Positions 29,532-39,424 of a stretch of 64,000 nucleotides of DNA are shown in pieces. The stretch comes from Nitrospirota bacterium. Its GTDB lineage: Bacteria > Nitrospirota > Thermodesulfovibrionia > Thermodesulfovibrionales > JdFR-88. The stretch lies in contig JAKAJM010000001.1 of NCBI GenBank assembly GCA_021813765.1, positions 37,644 to 101,643 on the forward strand, read 5' to 3'. The position numbers were made by a program, and so were the translations under genes. Position 1 is the stretch's first letter. Every line of letters begins with the position of its first letter. Below the pieces are notes generated by a model, which did no database searches, had not been told where the DNA came from, and saw only the letters and a list, made by a program, of their open reading frames with translations.

Positions 29532-29812
29532 TGCTTTCCGATGAGAAGGTGACGCATCTGAGCCATGTGCTTCTCAAGGGGCTTCTGGAGAAGAAGCTGG
29601 TTGTCCTTAAGGCTGAGGAGGCTCAGGCCCGCAAGGTCATAAAAAGGGTCGTGGGGGCCGAGCTCAAGGCTGGCGAGCATATAGACGTTGCAGTAAGAAA
29701 GAAGCTCGAATCCTATTCCAGGAAGATAGTTGAAGGCAGCCCGGAATGGGAGATACTATACCGCAAGTTCTACCAGGAAGAGGAGAACAAAAGAGGACGT
29801 TCAAATGTATAG
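29531..29812 (+). CDS. DUF507 family protein, copy 2
   Basis: MLSDEKVTHLSHVLLKGLLEKKLV; same length as and immediately adjacent to copy 1. Confidence 0.75.
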   Translation: MLSDEKVTHLSHVLLKGLLEKKLVVLKAEEAQARKVIKRVVGAELKAGEHIDVAVRKKLESYSRKIVEGSPEWEILYRKFYQEEENKRGRSNV

Positions 29813-29855
29813 GGGGCGCGAAGCGGGCGAATAAAGAAAAAAAGAGATCTTTGTT

Positions 29856-31871
29856 TTGTTCCGAAGGCCTTTTTTAAAAAAAGCCGCAGAGCCTGAAAAG
29901 CTCCTTCTTGCCGCGCTCATTCCTCTTGGGGTGGGCGTTTACCTGCATTTTCCGCTTTCACATCCCCGCCTCTGGTTTGCAGCCGCCCTTGCAATCAGCG
30001 GATATTTCTGTTTCCGGTCCTTTTACCGGCGAAAAGGCGGTCCGCGTGAGCAGGCCGGCCTTCTGGTATCCCTGGTGGTGATATCGGCGGGGCTTTCCCT
30101 GTCGCTGCGGTGGACGGCATACCTGAGCATCCCCCTGGCGGTGGGGGCCGCTTCTTTTTTTGACTGGCAGGTCTTCGTGCCGGCGTGGGCCGCCATTTTT
30201 GTCTTCGGGGCCGGAAACGCGGTCCTGGGCAGGCAGGGAGCCTTCCCTGTCATTCTCTTTTCCATAGGGTCGGGGGCCGTTTCGCATTTTGCCCTGAAGA
30301 GGTTCAAGGCGCTGGCGGCCAGTCTAGCAGAGAAGGTGAGCAGGCTTGATGAGCAGAAGACGGAGCCGGGTCTGTCCACGGGAGACCTGGATGTGCTTGG
30401 GGCCGCGGAAAAGGAGTTCTCTCAGGCGCTTCTGCTTGCCAGGGAAGTATTGGGGGCGGATTCGGTCAGCGTTTTCCGGGTACATGAAGGCGACATTGCC
30501 ATCAAGAGCTCCACGGCGGCGGACATAAAGCTTGGCAGCGGAGGCCTGATCAGGCTTTGTCTCAGGAACGGGCAACCCATGTGCCTTGGCCGGATGGACC
30601 AGGAGAAGCTTTCCGCCGGGTACGGGCATGGCAGCGGCAAAAAAACCGTCCTCTCCATGATGGCCGCCCCGCTGGTCCTGGGAAACACCGTCCTTGGAGT
30701 GGCCGCCTGCGACAGCAGCCGTGCCGGGGCGTTCGGGCGCAGGCATGCATCTGATTTCCGGAGGTTCTGCGCTTTTTTTGCCGGCATGATGGGCAGGGAA
30801 CGGGTCTTTGCCGAGATGAAAAGGAACCTGGAGGGGCTTGAGGTCTTCGAGGAAGAAAGCTCGAAGATATTAAAGCACCTGGCAAAAGAGGACATCGCCC
30901 GGGAGGGGGCGCTTGCGGCAAGAAAGATAGCTCCGCTGGCAACCGTCATTTTCCTTAAGTCCAGGGACGGGTACGAGCTTTCGGCCGCCGCAGGGTTTTC
31001 GTTTTCTGCGGGTACGGGCCGTTTTCTGCCCGGAAATGACGATACAAAGAGGAAAAAGACTTTTTCTTTTTTCAAGACCCTGAAGGGCACTCTGGTGGCA
31101 AACGCGTTTGCCGGAGGACAGGAGCCCATATATATATCGGACTGCAGGGATTATCCGGTTGCCGCCCTGCCTTTCGATTGCGGTTTCCAGGTAAGGTCAG
31201 TCCTCCTTCAGCCCCTTGCGGACGAAGAGGGCACGCTGGGCGTTCTGGGGATGTTTTCGGACAGGACAAATTCCCTCTCAGCCCACCAGATAGAGCTCGT
31301 GAAAATGTTCTCAAGCAAGCTGTCTTTCACATTCTCCCGGGCCATGCTGCATGAGAAACTGGCCCTGCTTGCGGTAACGGACGCCCTCACGGGGCTTTTC
31401 AACCGCGGCTATTTCGAGGAGGCCATCTCCAGGGAATTCAAAAGGCTGGTCCGCCACCCAAGAGCCCTCTCACTGCTTCTTATAGATATAGACCATTTCA
31501 AAAACATAAACGACCAATTCGGCCACACGGCGGGAGATTCGGTGCTTAAAGTAGTGGCTTCCACTATCAAAAAGGTCATGCGGGACACCGACGTGGTGGC
31601 CCGGTACGGGGGAGAGGAGTTTGTGGCCATTCTTGCTGATACGGACAAGCCGGGGGCCCAGAACCTGGCGGAGAGGCTAAGGAAAACGGTCTTTCTGAAC
31701 CCCGTGGATATCGGGGGAAACGCGATAAACGTAACGGTAAGCATCGGCGTTGCCTCCTACCCCCGGGATGCAGACAGCCGGGAAGAACTGGTGGAGCTTG
31801 CGGACAAGGCGCTATACAGCGCAAAGAGCGGGGGCAGAAACAAGGTCTGCCTGGCCAGCCGTCCGGCTTGA
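29856..31871 (+). CDS. Membrane-anchored diguanylate cyclase with GAF-like sensory region
   Basis: N-terminal TM segments, two GAF-like regions, LTGLFNRGYFEEA and RDTDVVARYGGEEF (RxxD I-site plus GGEEF). Confidence 0.9.
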   Translation: MFRRPFLKKAAEPEKLLLAALIPLGVGVYLHFPLSHPRLWFAAALAISGYFCFRSFYRRKGGPREQAGLLVSLVVISAGLSLSLRWTAYLSIPLAVGAASFFDWQVFVPAWAAIFVFGAGNAVLGRQGAFPVILFSIGSGAVSHFALKRFKALAASLAEKVSRLDEQKTEPGLSTGDLDVLGAAEKEFSQALLLAREVLGADSVSVFRVHEGDIAIKSSTAADIKLGSGGLIRLCLRNGQPMCLGRMDQEKLSAGYGHGSGKKTVLSMMAAPLVLGNTVLGVAACDSSRAGAFGRRHASDFRRFCAFFAGMMGRERVFAEMKRNLEGLEVFEEESSKILKHLAKEDIAREGALAARKIAPLATVIFLKSRDGYELSAAAGFSFSAGTGRFLPGNDDTKRKKTFSFFKTLKGTLVANAFAGGQEPIYISDCRDYPVAALPFDCGFQVRSVLLQPLADEEGTLGVLGMFSDRTNSLSAHQIELVKMFSSKLSFTFSRAMLHEKLALLAVTDALTGLFNRGYFEEAISREFKRLVRHPRALSLLLIDIDHFKNINDQFGHTAGDSVLKVVASTIKKVMRDTDVVARYGGEEFVAILADTDKPGAQNLAERLRKTVFLNPVDIGGNAINVTVSIGVASYPRDADSREELVELADKALYSAKSGGRNKVCLASRPA

Positions 31872-32022
31872 CCTTGTTATGACGGGCATGTGACCGGAGT
31901 CACTTAAAAACGGTTGCAAGTCCTCGAAACTTTTCATTTTTTTCTTGAAAAAAAGGTTTTTCTTCTGATATGCTTAGGCCAAAGAAATAAAATAAAAAAT
32001 CTGCACCGGAGGGTTTGCAAGG

Positions 32023-33590
32023 ACGTGCCCCGGGTTGAAGGTCCAGTAAGGTTTTGCCAGCCGTGTCCAGCAAATGCAAGAAAGTCGAAATGTCCAAAGC
32101 CGGCTTTTCCTGTTCTTGCTCTCGTCCTTTTTAGCGTCCTTTCTTTTGTCCATCCGTCTTATGCCTTGACTTACAGGGTGCGCAGGGGTGACACCCTGGA
32201 CAGGATAGCCAGACGGTACAAAGTAAGCGTAAAAACGCTGAAACGGGAGAATGGCCTTTCCACAAGCAGGCTCAGACCGGGCCGGAAGCTCAGGATACTG
32301 GAGGCAAGGAGAGGCCGCAGGTTTTTTAGAAAAATAAAAAATAAAAGGGACCGCCGGCTTATATATGCAAGGAAAATCCGTCATGCCCGGTATGAAAGAC
32401 ATGGCCTCCGTCACCACATAAAATATAAAAAGCATGTCCGAAGGTATGCAAGGCGCCGGGACGGTCACGGGACAAAGCCAGTTGCGGCCGGTTCCGTCTG
32501 CCCATCCGATGGCGGACCTGTTGCAAAAGACGGGGCCGGCGCATCCTCATCTGGTGCCGCCCAAAAGGGCACTTTGGAAAGTAAAAAGAAGCGGGACGAA
32601 GCTACAGACGCAGCTTCTTCAGTATCTGGCGCGGAGATAGCGGGTGTATCGAGCACCGCTGGCACCGCCTTTATGAACGCCACAACTTCAGCCATCTTCA
32701 ACAGCATACTTGAGGAGGCTGCCCGTGACAAAAAAGAGGCCATGCAGGACCACAGCCGGAGCGTGACCGCATACAAGGACCGCTATCACAGGGTCAGGAG
32801 GGGCGAAACCCTCTTCTCCATAGCCAGACGGTACGGGACAACGGTCAAAAAGTTAAAACGGTTGAACGGGATGCGGTCGGTAAGATTGAGAGTGGGCCGG
32901 AAGCTCCTTGTGGACAGGAAAGTTTGCTCTTTAACGACCGCTGGCGAATACAGGGTGGAAAAAGGGGACACGTTTTACAAGATCGCAAGGAAATTCCACC
33001 TGGATGCCGAAAAGCTCATGGACATAAACGAGATGGACTCCGAGGACCTGAGGCCCGGACAGGTGATCACACTAACCAGCGGAGGCGGAAGCCGGGCCGC
33101 GGAGGCTGACACCAGGGTATCTGCGCCCCAGATAGAATCAAGGATAAAAGAGCTGCAGGACTCAAAGACCTTGCGGCAGCTCAGCATCAAGGACAGGCTG
33201 ATGCTTTTTGCCAAGCTCATGCTCAACATCCCGTACCGCTTCGGCGGGACTACTTTTTATGGCATAGACTGCTCGGCGCTTGTGCAAAAGGTATTCAGAT
33301 TCCTCAACATCAGCCTGCCCCGCACCGCAAGGCAGCAGTACAAAGAGGGGGTCCCGGTGAGCCTGGACGACCTTGCAATCGGGGACCTGGTTTTCTTCAG
33401 GACGTATGCCTCATTTCCCTCGCACGTGGGCATATACATAGGCAAAAACCTGTTCATCCATGCATCCTCAGGCGGGCACAGGGTGGAGATCGGGAGCCTG
33501 ACTACCCCTTATTTCATGAAGCGTCTGATAGGTGCAAAAAGGCTTCTGACCGGTGGAGGGGAGCTGCCCAACCCTGGCAGCGGCAAGTAA
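32023..33590 (+). CDS. Triple LysM plus NlpC/P60 cell-wall endopeptidase
   Basis: LysM repeats YRVRRGDTLDRIARRYKV, HRVRRGETLFSIARRYGT, YRVEKGDTFYKIARKFHL; NlpC/P60 DCSALVQKVF...HVGIYIG. Start uncertain. Confidence 0.88.
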
Positions 33591-33884
33591 AAAATCAAAA
33601 AAGGCCACTGCGTCAGAGAGATTTTCCTGTCTTGCCTGCATCAGATTTTTTTCGCTTGACTGACCGCCTTCAATGTGCAACCATTCAATTAGGAATGTGA
33701 CTTCAGGGAACGGGCCTAAAAAAACAAAACACGCAAAACAGAGACTGCTATTGCGGAGCTTCCCCTCGTCGATGAGGTTTCCAGAGATGAAATTGACCGC
33801 ACCCATATAAGGCCGCATGTGTCCGAACGAAAAAATAAAATATCCAGGTAGCCGGAAAGTCAGAAAAAACCGAAAGGAGCCAAG

Positions 33885-34208
33885 ATGGCGAAGAAGATTT
33901 ATGTAGGGAACCTCTCTTACGATGTGTCCGAGGAGCTGCTGCGTGAGACTTTTGAAAAGATAGGGGAAGTGCGGTCCGCGAAGGTCATAAAAGACGAGGT
34001 GACAGGACGCTCCAAGGGTTTTGGTTTTGTTGAGATGCCCTTGGATGAGGATGCGGAACGCGCCATATCCACCCTGGATGGCCAGACGCTTTTGAACCGG
34101 CCCATGAAGGTAAGCGAGGCCAGGCCTCTTGGGGAAAGGGGCAGAGGGGAAGGCAGACCCGGCGCCGGTAGGCCCTTCGGCAAAGAAAGAGGCGGCAGGT
34201 TCAGATAA
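33885..34208 (+). CDS. RRM-type RNA-binding protein
   Basis: KIYVGNLSYDV (RNP2) and KGFGFVEM (RNP1); Gly/Arg-rich C-terminus. Confidence 0.95.
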   Translation: MAKKIYVGNLSYDVSEELLRETFEKIGEVRSAKVIKDEVTGRSKGFGFVEMPLDEDAERAISTLDGQTLLNRPMKVSEARPLGERGRGEGRPGAGRPFGKERGGRFR

Positions 34209-34251
34209 GAAAAGGAAAAAGAAAAAGCAAGAAGGCCGGTATAAAATGAAT

Positions 34252-34275
34252 TACCCTGCAATACGCTGCAGGGTA
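34252..34275. repeat. Short inverted repeat (9-bp stem)
   Basis: TACCCTGCA-ATACGC-TGCAGGGTA. Confidence 0.6.
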
Positions 34276-34300
34276 TCGAAGTCAAAAAACAAGGCCAAGG

Positions 34301-34352
34301 ATTCCCTCACCCTAAACCCTTTCCCTTGGTAGAGGGTTTAGGGTGAGGGAAT
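34301..34352. repeat. Perfect 20-bp inverted repeat with 12-nt loop
   Basis: ATTCCCTCACCCTAAACCCT-TTCCCTTGGTAG-AGGGTTTAGGGTGAGGGAAT. Confidence 0.85.
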
Positions 34353-34438
34353 GTAAGCGCAAGGTAAAAAACCTGTAGTAGTTAACAGGGAATTTTTTTT
34401 AAATCAGATCAGATCAACTCAAATCAAAAAAACCGTTT

Positions 34439-34915
34439 TCAGACTGCCCTGACAGGGACTTCTCTGACGGTTTCTTTTTTTTCTTTTTCTGCCGGTTCTT
34501 TCTCGCAGGATAAAATCCTGAAAGCCCGGACCTGTTGTTTTTCATCTCCTGGCAGTCCTATTATTATGTATATCACGTCCCAGACCGCAAGGAGGACATC
34601 TTTTGGCGAAGGATATGCCTGGCCGTGCGGGTGGCTGTGATAGATGGCGAGCATCTGCATTCCTTCTTTTTTCAGCTCTTTTTCTATCCGGAGCTGCTGG
34701 CGCGGGTCTAACTGATAGCTTACGGGGGACCGGTCCACGTTCTCACCCCGGAAAATGCGCTCGACAAGATTTTTTTTGCTGTTTTTTTTGTCCCGAGGAT
34801 AGCCTCCAAGGATTCCGCAGACCTCGTTTTCGCGGTCTCCCGTGGCGTGACTGACCATCTCACGGTAGATGTCAGCGGGGATGTCCAGCCCGTCATAATG
34901 CAGATCCCGTTCCAT
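34439..34915 (-). CDS. JAMM/MPN+ (M67) metallopeptidase
   Basis: Intact HSHPHGQAYPSPKD (HxHx7SxxD) and upstream ENEVCGILGG. Confidence 0.9.
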   Translation of the reverse strand: MERDLHYDGLDIPADIYREMVSHATGDRENEVCGILGGYPRDKKNSKKNLVERIFRGENVDRSPVSYQLDPRQQLRIEKELKKEGMQMLAIYHSHPHGQAYPSPKDVLLAVWDVIYIIIGLPGDEKQQVRAFRILSCEKEPAEKEKKETVREVPVRAV

Positions 34916-34956
34916 AAAAATAAAAAAACGTCGTAAGGAGTTTTTCTTTTTTAGGT

Positions 34957-35760
34957 TCAGCCCATCTGGCAGTATCCGGCGTCGTAGTCCTTAAGTTCGG
35001 TGATAGTTGGATTGTCGCCGCATACCGGACAGTTCGGGTTTCTTGGCACTTTGACCTTCCTGAAAGAGGCGGAAAGGGCATTGTAGATCAAAAGGGCATT
35101 TTTAAGCGGCTCCCCTTGTCCCAAAATTATCTTGAGTGCCTCGGTTGCCTCAAGCGCGCCGATCACCCCCGGCAGCACCCCGAGTACGCCAGCCTCCTGG
35201 CAGGAAGGCACCAGCCCCGGAGGAGGGGGCGCTTCAAAAAGGCAGCGGTAACAGTGCCCCTCGTGAGGGATCAAAGTGGTCACCTGCCCCTCGAAGCGCA
35301 GGATAGCCCCGCTTACAAGGGGTTTCCTGGAAAGGACGCAGGCGTCATTGACGAGATACCGCGTTGGGAAGTTGTCGCTTCCATCTATGACCAAGTCGTA
35401 TTCCTCGATGATGCCGGTTATATTATCCTTGTTCAGGCGGCCTTTCAAGGGCACCACTTTCACGTCCGGGTTGAGCGACTCGAAGGTGCGCTTAGCGGAC
35501 TCCACTTTGGGCATCCCTATTGTGCCTGTGCTATGGGCTATCTGCCTCTGCAGGTTGGAGAGCTCCACGACATCGTCATCCACCAGGCCTATTGTGCCCA
35601 CACCGGCAGCGGCAAGGTAGTAACCTGCCGGGCAGCCAAGCCCGCCTGCCCCGACAAGAAGCACCTTTGCCCCAAGGAGCTTTTTCTGCCCCTTTCCGCC
35701 AACCTCGGGCAATATTATATGGCGGCTGTAACGCTGTATCTGGGCATCGGAAAATTCCAT
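34957..35760 (-). CDS. ThiF/MoeB/HesA-type E1-like adenylyltransferase
   Basis: GAGGLGCPAGYYLAAAGVGTIGLVDDDVVELSNLQRQIAH; zinc CxxC near C-terminus CPVCG. Confidence 0.92.
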   Translation of the reverse strand: MEFSDAQIQRYSRHIILPEVGGKGQKKLLGAKVLLVGAGGLGCPAGYYLAAAGVGTIGLVDDDVVELSNLQRQIAHSTGTIGMPKVESAKRTFESLNPDVKVVPLKGRLNKDNITGIIEEYDLVIDGSDNFPTRYLVNDACVLSRKPLVSGAILRFEGQVTTLIPHEGHCYRCLFEAPPPPGLVPSCQEAGVLGVLPGVIGALEATEALKIILGQGEPLKNALLIYNALSASFRKVKVPRNPNCPVCGDNPTITELKDYDAGYCQMG

Positions 35761-36042
35761 CTAATCCTTCTCCTTACGGACGATGATGACCCATTCCTTT
35801 ATCCCGGTCTGTTCCACCTTGAGGACCTTCTGTCCGTGGTCCTGCATCGATTTGGGTATGTTGTGCACCGCCTCTGGATAATCCAGAACTATCTCAAGCA
35901 CTTCTCCCAGCTCCATATCCTCTATGGCCAGCTTGGCCTTTACAAAGGTGTAGGGGCAAACAAGCCCCCTGATATCCAGATTTTTTTTCTTTCCCGCCAT
36001 TTCTTCTTTTTTGCCCCTGCTGTCTGACACTTTCTCCGGCAT
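35761..36042 (-). CDS. TusA/SirA-family sulfur-transfer protein
   Basis: LDIRGLVCPYTFVKAKLAIEDMELGEVLEIVLDYPEAVHNIPKSM; conserved Cys present. Confidence 0.88.
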   Translation of the reverse strand: MPEKVSDSRGKKEEMAGKKKNLDIRGLVCPYTFVKAKLAIEDMELGEVLEIVLDYPEAVHNIPKSMQDHGQKVLKVEQTGIKEWVIIVRKEKD

Positions 36043-36088
36043 GCGTCCTTACCTCCCGGCTTTAAAAATAAAGCAAAAACTGGAATTC

Positions 36089-37432
36089 CTACTCTTCTCC
36101 CTCGACCCTTATCAGGCAGTTTTTGCCCGTAACGACCGCCCGCAGGCCTTCTATTTTTCTGATGGCTTTTCTGACGTTCTTTTCCTTTGCCTTGTGCGTA
36201 AGAATGACAAGGGGAACGGCCTCGCCTTCCTTCCTGCCCTTCTGGATGACAGAGGCTATGCTTATGTTGTTTTCCCCCAGAACGCCTGATATCCTTGAGA
36301 GAACTTTTGGCCGGTCCAGAGCGGCGAAACGGAAATAATACATGCTTTCCACCTCGTCCATCGGGCGGATGCCCAAAGGAGTCCCGGCTGTCTTTACGGC
36401 GGCCAGGCCGCTTTTTGGCGGGGCCCCGCCGGTTATCCTCTGCGCGATGTCGGCGATATCACTTACAACCGCGGAACCCGTTGGCATGTCTCCAGCCCCT
36501 CTGCCGTAGTAAAGGGTGTCGCCGGTCTCCCGCCCGTTCACATAGATGGCGTTCATTACGCCGTCCACTTTTGAGATCAAATAATCCTTTGGGAGCATCG
36601 TGGGGTGAACACGCAGCTCCACCTGCCCGTCCGCCGCCTTTGCTATGGCCAGGAGCTTTATCTTGAAGCCAAGCTCGGAGGCGAATGCTATGTCGGCCGG
36701 GGTGATGCCGGTTATCCCCTCCGTGTAGACCGATTTATAGGACAGAGGTATGCCGAAGGCAAGTGAGGCAAGGATGGTCAGCTTGTGTGCCGAGTCGGCC
36801 CCGCCGACATCCAGGGTTGGGTCCGCCTCGGCGTAACCAAGCTCCTGCGCCTCCTTAAGCACCTTTGAAAATTCCATCCCCTCATCCGTCATCTTCGTAA
36901 GTATATAGTTGGAGGTGCCGTTTACTATTCCATACACATAATTTATGCGGTTTGCGATGAGCCCCTCGCCAAGGGCCTTGATTATGGGGATGCCGCCTCC
37001 CACGCTGGCCTCGAAGCCGAGGCTTACGCCGTATTTTCTGGCTGCGGCGAATATCTCCCGCCCGCGCTCGGCCAGCAGCGCCTTGTTGGCGGTAACTACG
37101 TGCTTTCCGTTTCTGATGGCACGGAGCATAAGCTCTTTTGCCGCGCCGAGCCCGCCGATAAGCTCCACAACTATGTCTATGTCCGGGTCGTCCGTCACCT
37201 GGAGGGCATCCGTTGTAAGCACTCCTTTGCCCAGGGCTATGCCGCGGTCTTTCCTTATGTTAAGGTCAGCGATCTTTTTGAGGGCGATGGGAAATCCGAG
37301 CCTGCCCTCCAGAAGCTCACGGTTTTCAACGAGTATGCGGGCGGTCCCGCTGCCGACCGTTCCGAAACCCAGAATGCCAACCTTCACGGGCTTTTTATCT
37401 TCTTTTATGTTCCGGTTTTGTTTTTTTGCCAT
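36089..37432 (-). CDS. hom: Homoserine dehydrogenase with C-terminal ACT domain
   Basis: VGILGFGTVGSGTARIL; GIVNGTSNYILTKM; ACT region LSRISGVLGENNISI. Confidence 0.95.
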   Translation of the reverse strand: MAKKQNRNIKEDKKPVKVGILGFGTVGSGTARILVENRELLEGRLGFPIALKKIADLNIRKDRGIALGKGVLTTDALQVTDDPDIDIVVELIGGLGAAKELMLRAIRNGKHVVTANKALLAERGREIFAAARKYGVSLGFEASVGGGIPIIKALGEGLIANRINYVYGIVNGTSNYILTKMTDEGMEFSKVLKEAQELGYAEADPTLDVGGADSAHKLTILASLAFGIPLSYKSVYTEGITGITPADIAFASELGFKIKLLAIAKAADGQVELRVHPTMLPKDYLISKVDGVMNAIYVNGRETGDTLYYGRGAGDMPTGSAVVSDIADIAQRITGGAPPKSGLAAVKTAGTPLGIRPMDEVESMYYFRFAALDRPKVLSRISGVLGENNISIASVIQKGRKEGEAVPLVILTHKAKEKNVRKAIRKIEGLRAVVTGKNCLIRVEGEE

Positions 37433-37576
37433 CTCGGTTTTTTATCTTCCCCCTCCGGCTTCCCCTTTAAAATCAAAATACTATCACAAACGCCAGGGTT
37501 ATGGCAAAAATGCCCCGGCCCTCTTTCCCTTGAGTCCCTTTTGCCTGAAGCGGTACAAGCTGGTAGCATTTGGGAG

Positions 37577-38674
37577 ATGAACATATTTTCCGCGATAGCA
37601 GGCTCCGTCCTTATCCTTTTTATCCTCTTCGAGGGTTTTGAGACCGTGATGCTGCCTCACATGGTCGCCCGCCGTTTCAGGCTGACCAGGTTTTTCTACG
37701 CGGCCACCTGGAGGGCCTGGTCATTTGCGGTTTGCGGGGCATTTGCCCCGGGCAGGCGCAGAGAGACGCTCCTGGGCCTGTACGGCCCGCTTTCGCTCAT
37801 CTTCCTCCTTTGCCTGTGGGCCTCCGTTTTGATCTCAGGTTTTATGCTCCTGTACTATTCTTTCAAGGCCGGTGATTTCAAGGGGTTTTTCCCCACCGCA
37901 AATGCGGGTTTTCCCGGATTGCTGTATTACAGCGGCACGACTTTCTTCACTTTAGGGCTCAGTGATATCCTTCCTGTGAGCGCCGCGGCAAAGGCGGTAA
38001 CGGTGCTTGAAGCAGGCACCGGGTTCGGGTTCCTGGCGGTCTTCATAAGCTACCTGCCGCCTCTGAACCAGTTTTTCTATTCCAGGGAAACCCCCGTTTC
38101 CGCGCTGAGCGCCCGGGCCGGCGTGCCCGTAGCGGCTTCGGGGATACTGGACAGGCATATCATCGGGCAAGTGCATATCGCCGGACAAAACCTGGAGGTG
38201 CTCCATCAGCTGCTCTACGATTGGGAAAAATGGGCCGCGCAACTCCATGAAAGCCATCTTTCATATCCGGTGCTGGCCTATTTCCGCTCACAGCACGGTA
38301 CAGATCAGTCCTGGCTTACCGCCCTGGCCGCCATCATGGACACGTGCGCATTCGTCATAGCGGGTACAGAGGGTGCCTGCAGATGCCAGGCTGAGCTGAC
38401 CTTTTCCATGTCCATGCACGCTATTACGGACCTGTCCGAGGTACTGAACTGTCCTCCGGAAGATGAGATTCCTTCCGGCCGGCTGACGATGAAAGACCTG
38501 GAGCGCCTTCGCTTGCTGCTGCTGGAGAAGGGATTTTCGGGGTTGCCAGGCCCGGATGAGCTGTACGGCAGGCTTGCGCCTCTTTGCGCAAAATATGAGC
38601 CTTATGTTCAGGCCCTTGCCGGCCGTTTCCATATGGCGGTGCCTCAATGGGTGCGGCCCGAAGGGCAGGTGTAA
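37577..38674 (+). CDS. Ion channel (K+ channel-like) membrane protein
   Basis: Pore-like LLYYSGTTFFTLGLSDILPVS followed by TM and cytoplasmic domain; start ATG 37577. Confidence 0.7.
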   Translation: MNIFSAIAGSVLILFILFEGFETVMLPHMVARRFRLTRFFYAATWRAWSFAVCGAFAPGRRRETLLGLYGPLSLIFLLCLWASVLISGFMLLYYSFKAGDFKGFFPTANAGFPGLLYYSGTTFFTLGLSDILPVSAAAKAVTVLEAGTGFGFLAVFISYLPPLNQFFYSRETPVSALSARAGVPVAASGILDRHIIGQVHIAGQNLEVLHQLLYDWEKWAAQLHESHLSYPVLAYFRSQHGTDQSWLTALAAIMDTCAFVIAGTEGACRCQAELTFSMSMHAITDLSEVLNCPPEDEIPSGRLTMKDLERLRLLLLEKGFSGLPGPDELYGRLAPLCAKYEPYVQALAGRFHMAVPQWVRPEGQV

Positions 38675-38720
38675 TAAAAAAGGCTTTTCAAAGCTCCAGC
38701 AATTTTGGGATACTAGTTCC

Positions 38721-39290
38721 GTGGAGATTTCCGTCCGCGAGCTTTTTTTGCTTCCCGAAGATTACACTTTCACCGAAAACCTGGTGCGGCTTAACTCGCT
38801 TGATTTTGCCAGGTGGAAGTTCCTGCCAGGCATGCTTTTTAAAGCGGAGGAAAAATGGTGGACGGAGGGGCGCCGCGCAAGGGTCCATAACGGGCTCGAC
38901 CTCAGGTTGTATGAGACAAAAAGCGCCGGGGTTGGAACCCTTTCCAAAGGGGTAAAAATACCTCTGCTTAAGGCCGGCCGGGCCGCAAAGATAACCCCCG
39001 ATTTCATAGGGCACAGCATCTTTGTGGAGCATGACGGCCTTTTTTACGGCGGCAAGCGGCTTTTCACCGTATACGGTCACTTGGTGCCGGAGAAAAGCAT
39101 CGAAGGCGGGCATATGGATTGCGGGGGCATGATCGGAAAGGTCGCGCCGTCCAAAAAAAGCGCGGTCCCGCCGCACCTTCATATCTCTATCGTCCTTGTG
39201 CCTGAAAATATCCCGCTTGAAGACCTCCGCTGGGAGACCCTCGACCAGGCGGAAGGCGTGGCGTTCCTGGACCCCGCGGAGGTCATATGA
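38721..39290 (+). CDS. M23-like peptidoglycan DD-metallopeptidase
   Basis: VHNGLDL and PPHLHISIV metal-ligand motifs, TVYGHLVP; GTG start inferred. Confidence 0.7.
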   Translation: MEISVRELFLLPEDYTFTENLVRLNSLDFARWKFLPGMLFKAEEKWWTEGRRARVHNGLDLRLYETKSAGVGTLSKGVKIPLLKAGRAAKITPDFIGHSIFVEHDGLFYGGKRLFTVYGHLVPEKSIEGGHMDCGGMIGKVAPSKKSAVPPHLHISIVLVPENIPLEDLRWETLDQAEGVAFLDPAEVI

Positions 39291-39424
39291 AAAAATTCTC
39301 CGTCCCAGTAATGGCACACCGTTTGAAAGGAGGCGGGGTGATGGCGTGGTCTTGCTTGCCGAATGAGACCTTACCCTATCCCTATTTTCTTGACAATTTT
39401 TCCTGCAGGCCGTATATATAGACG

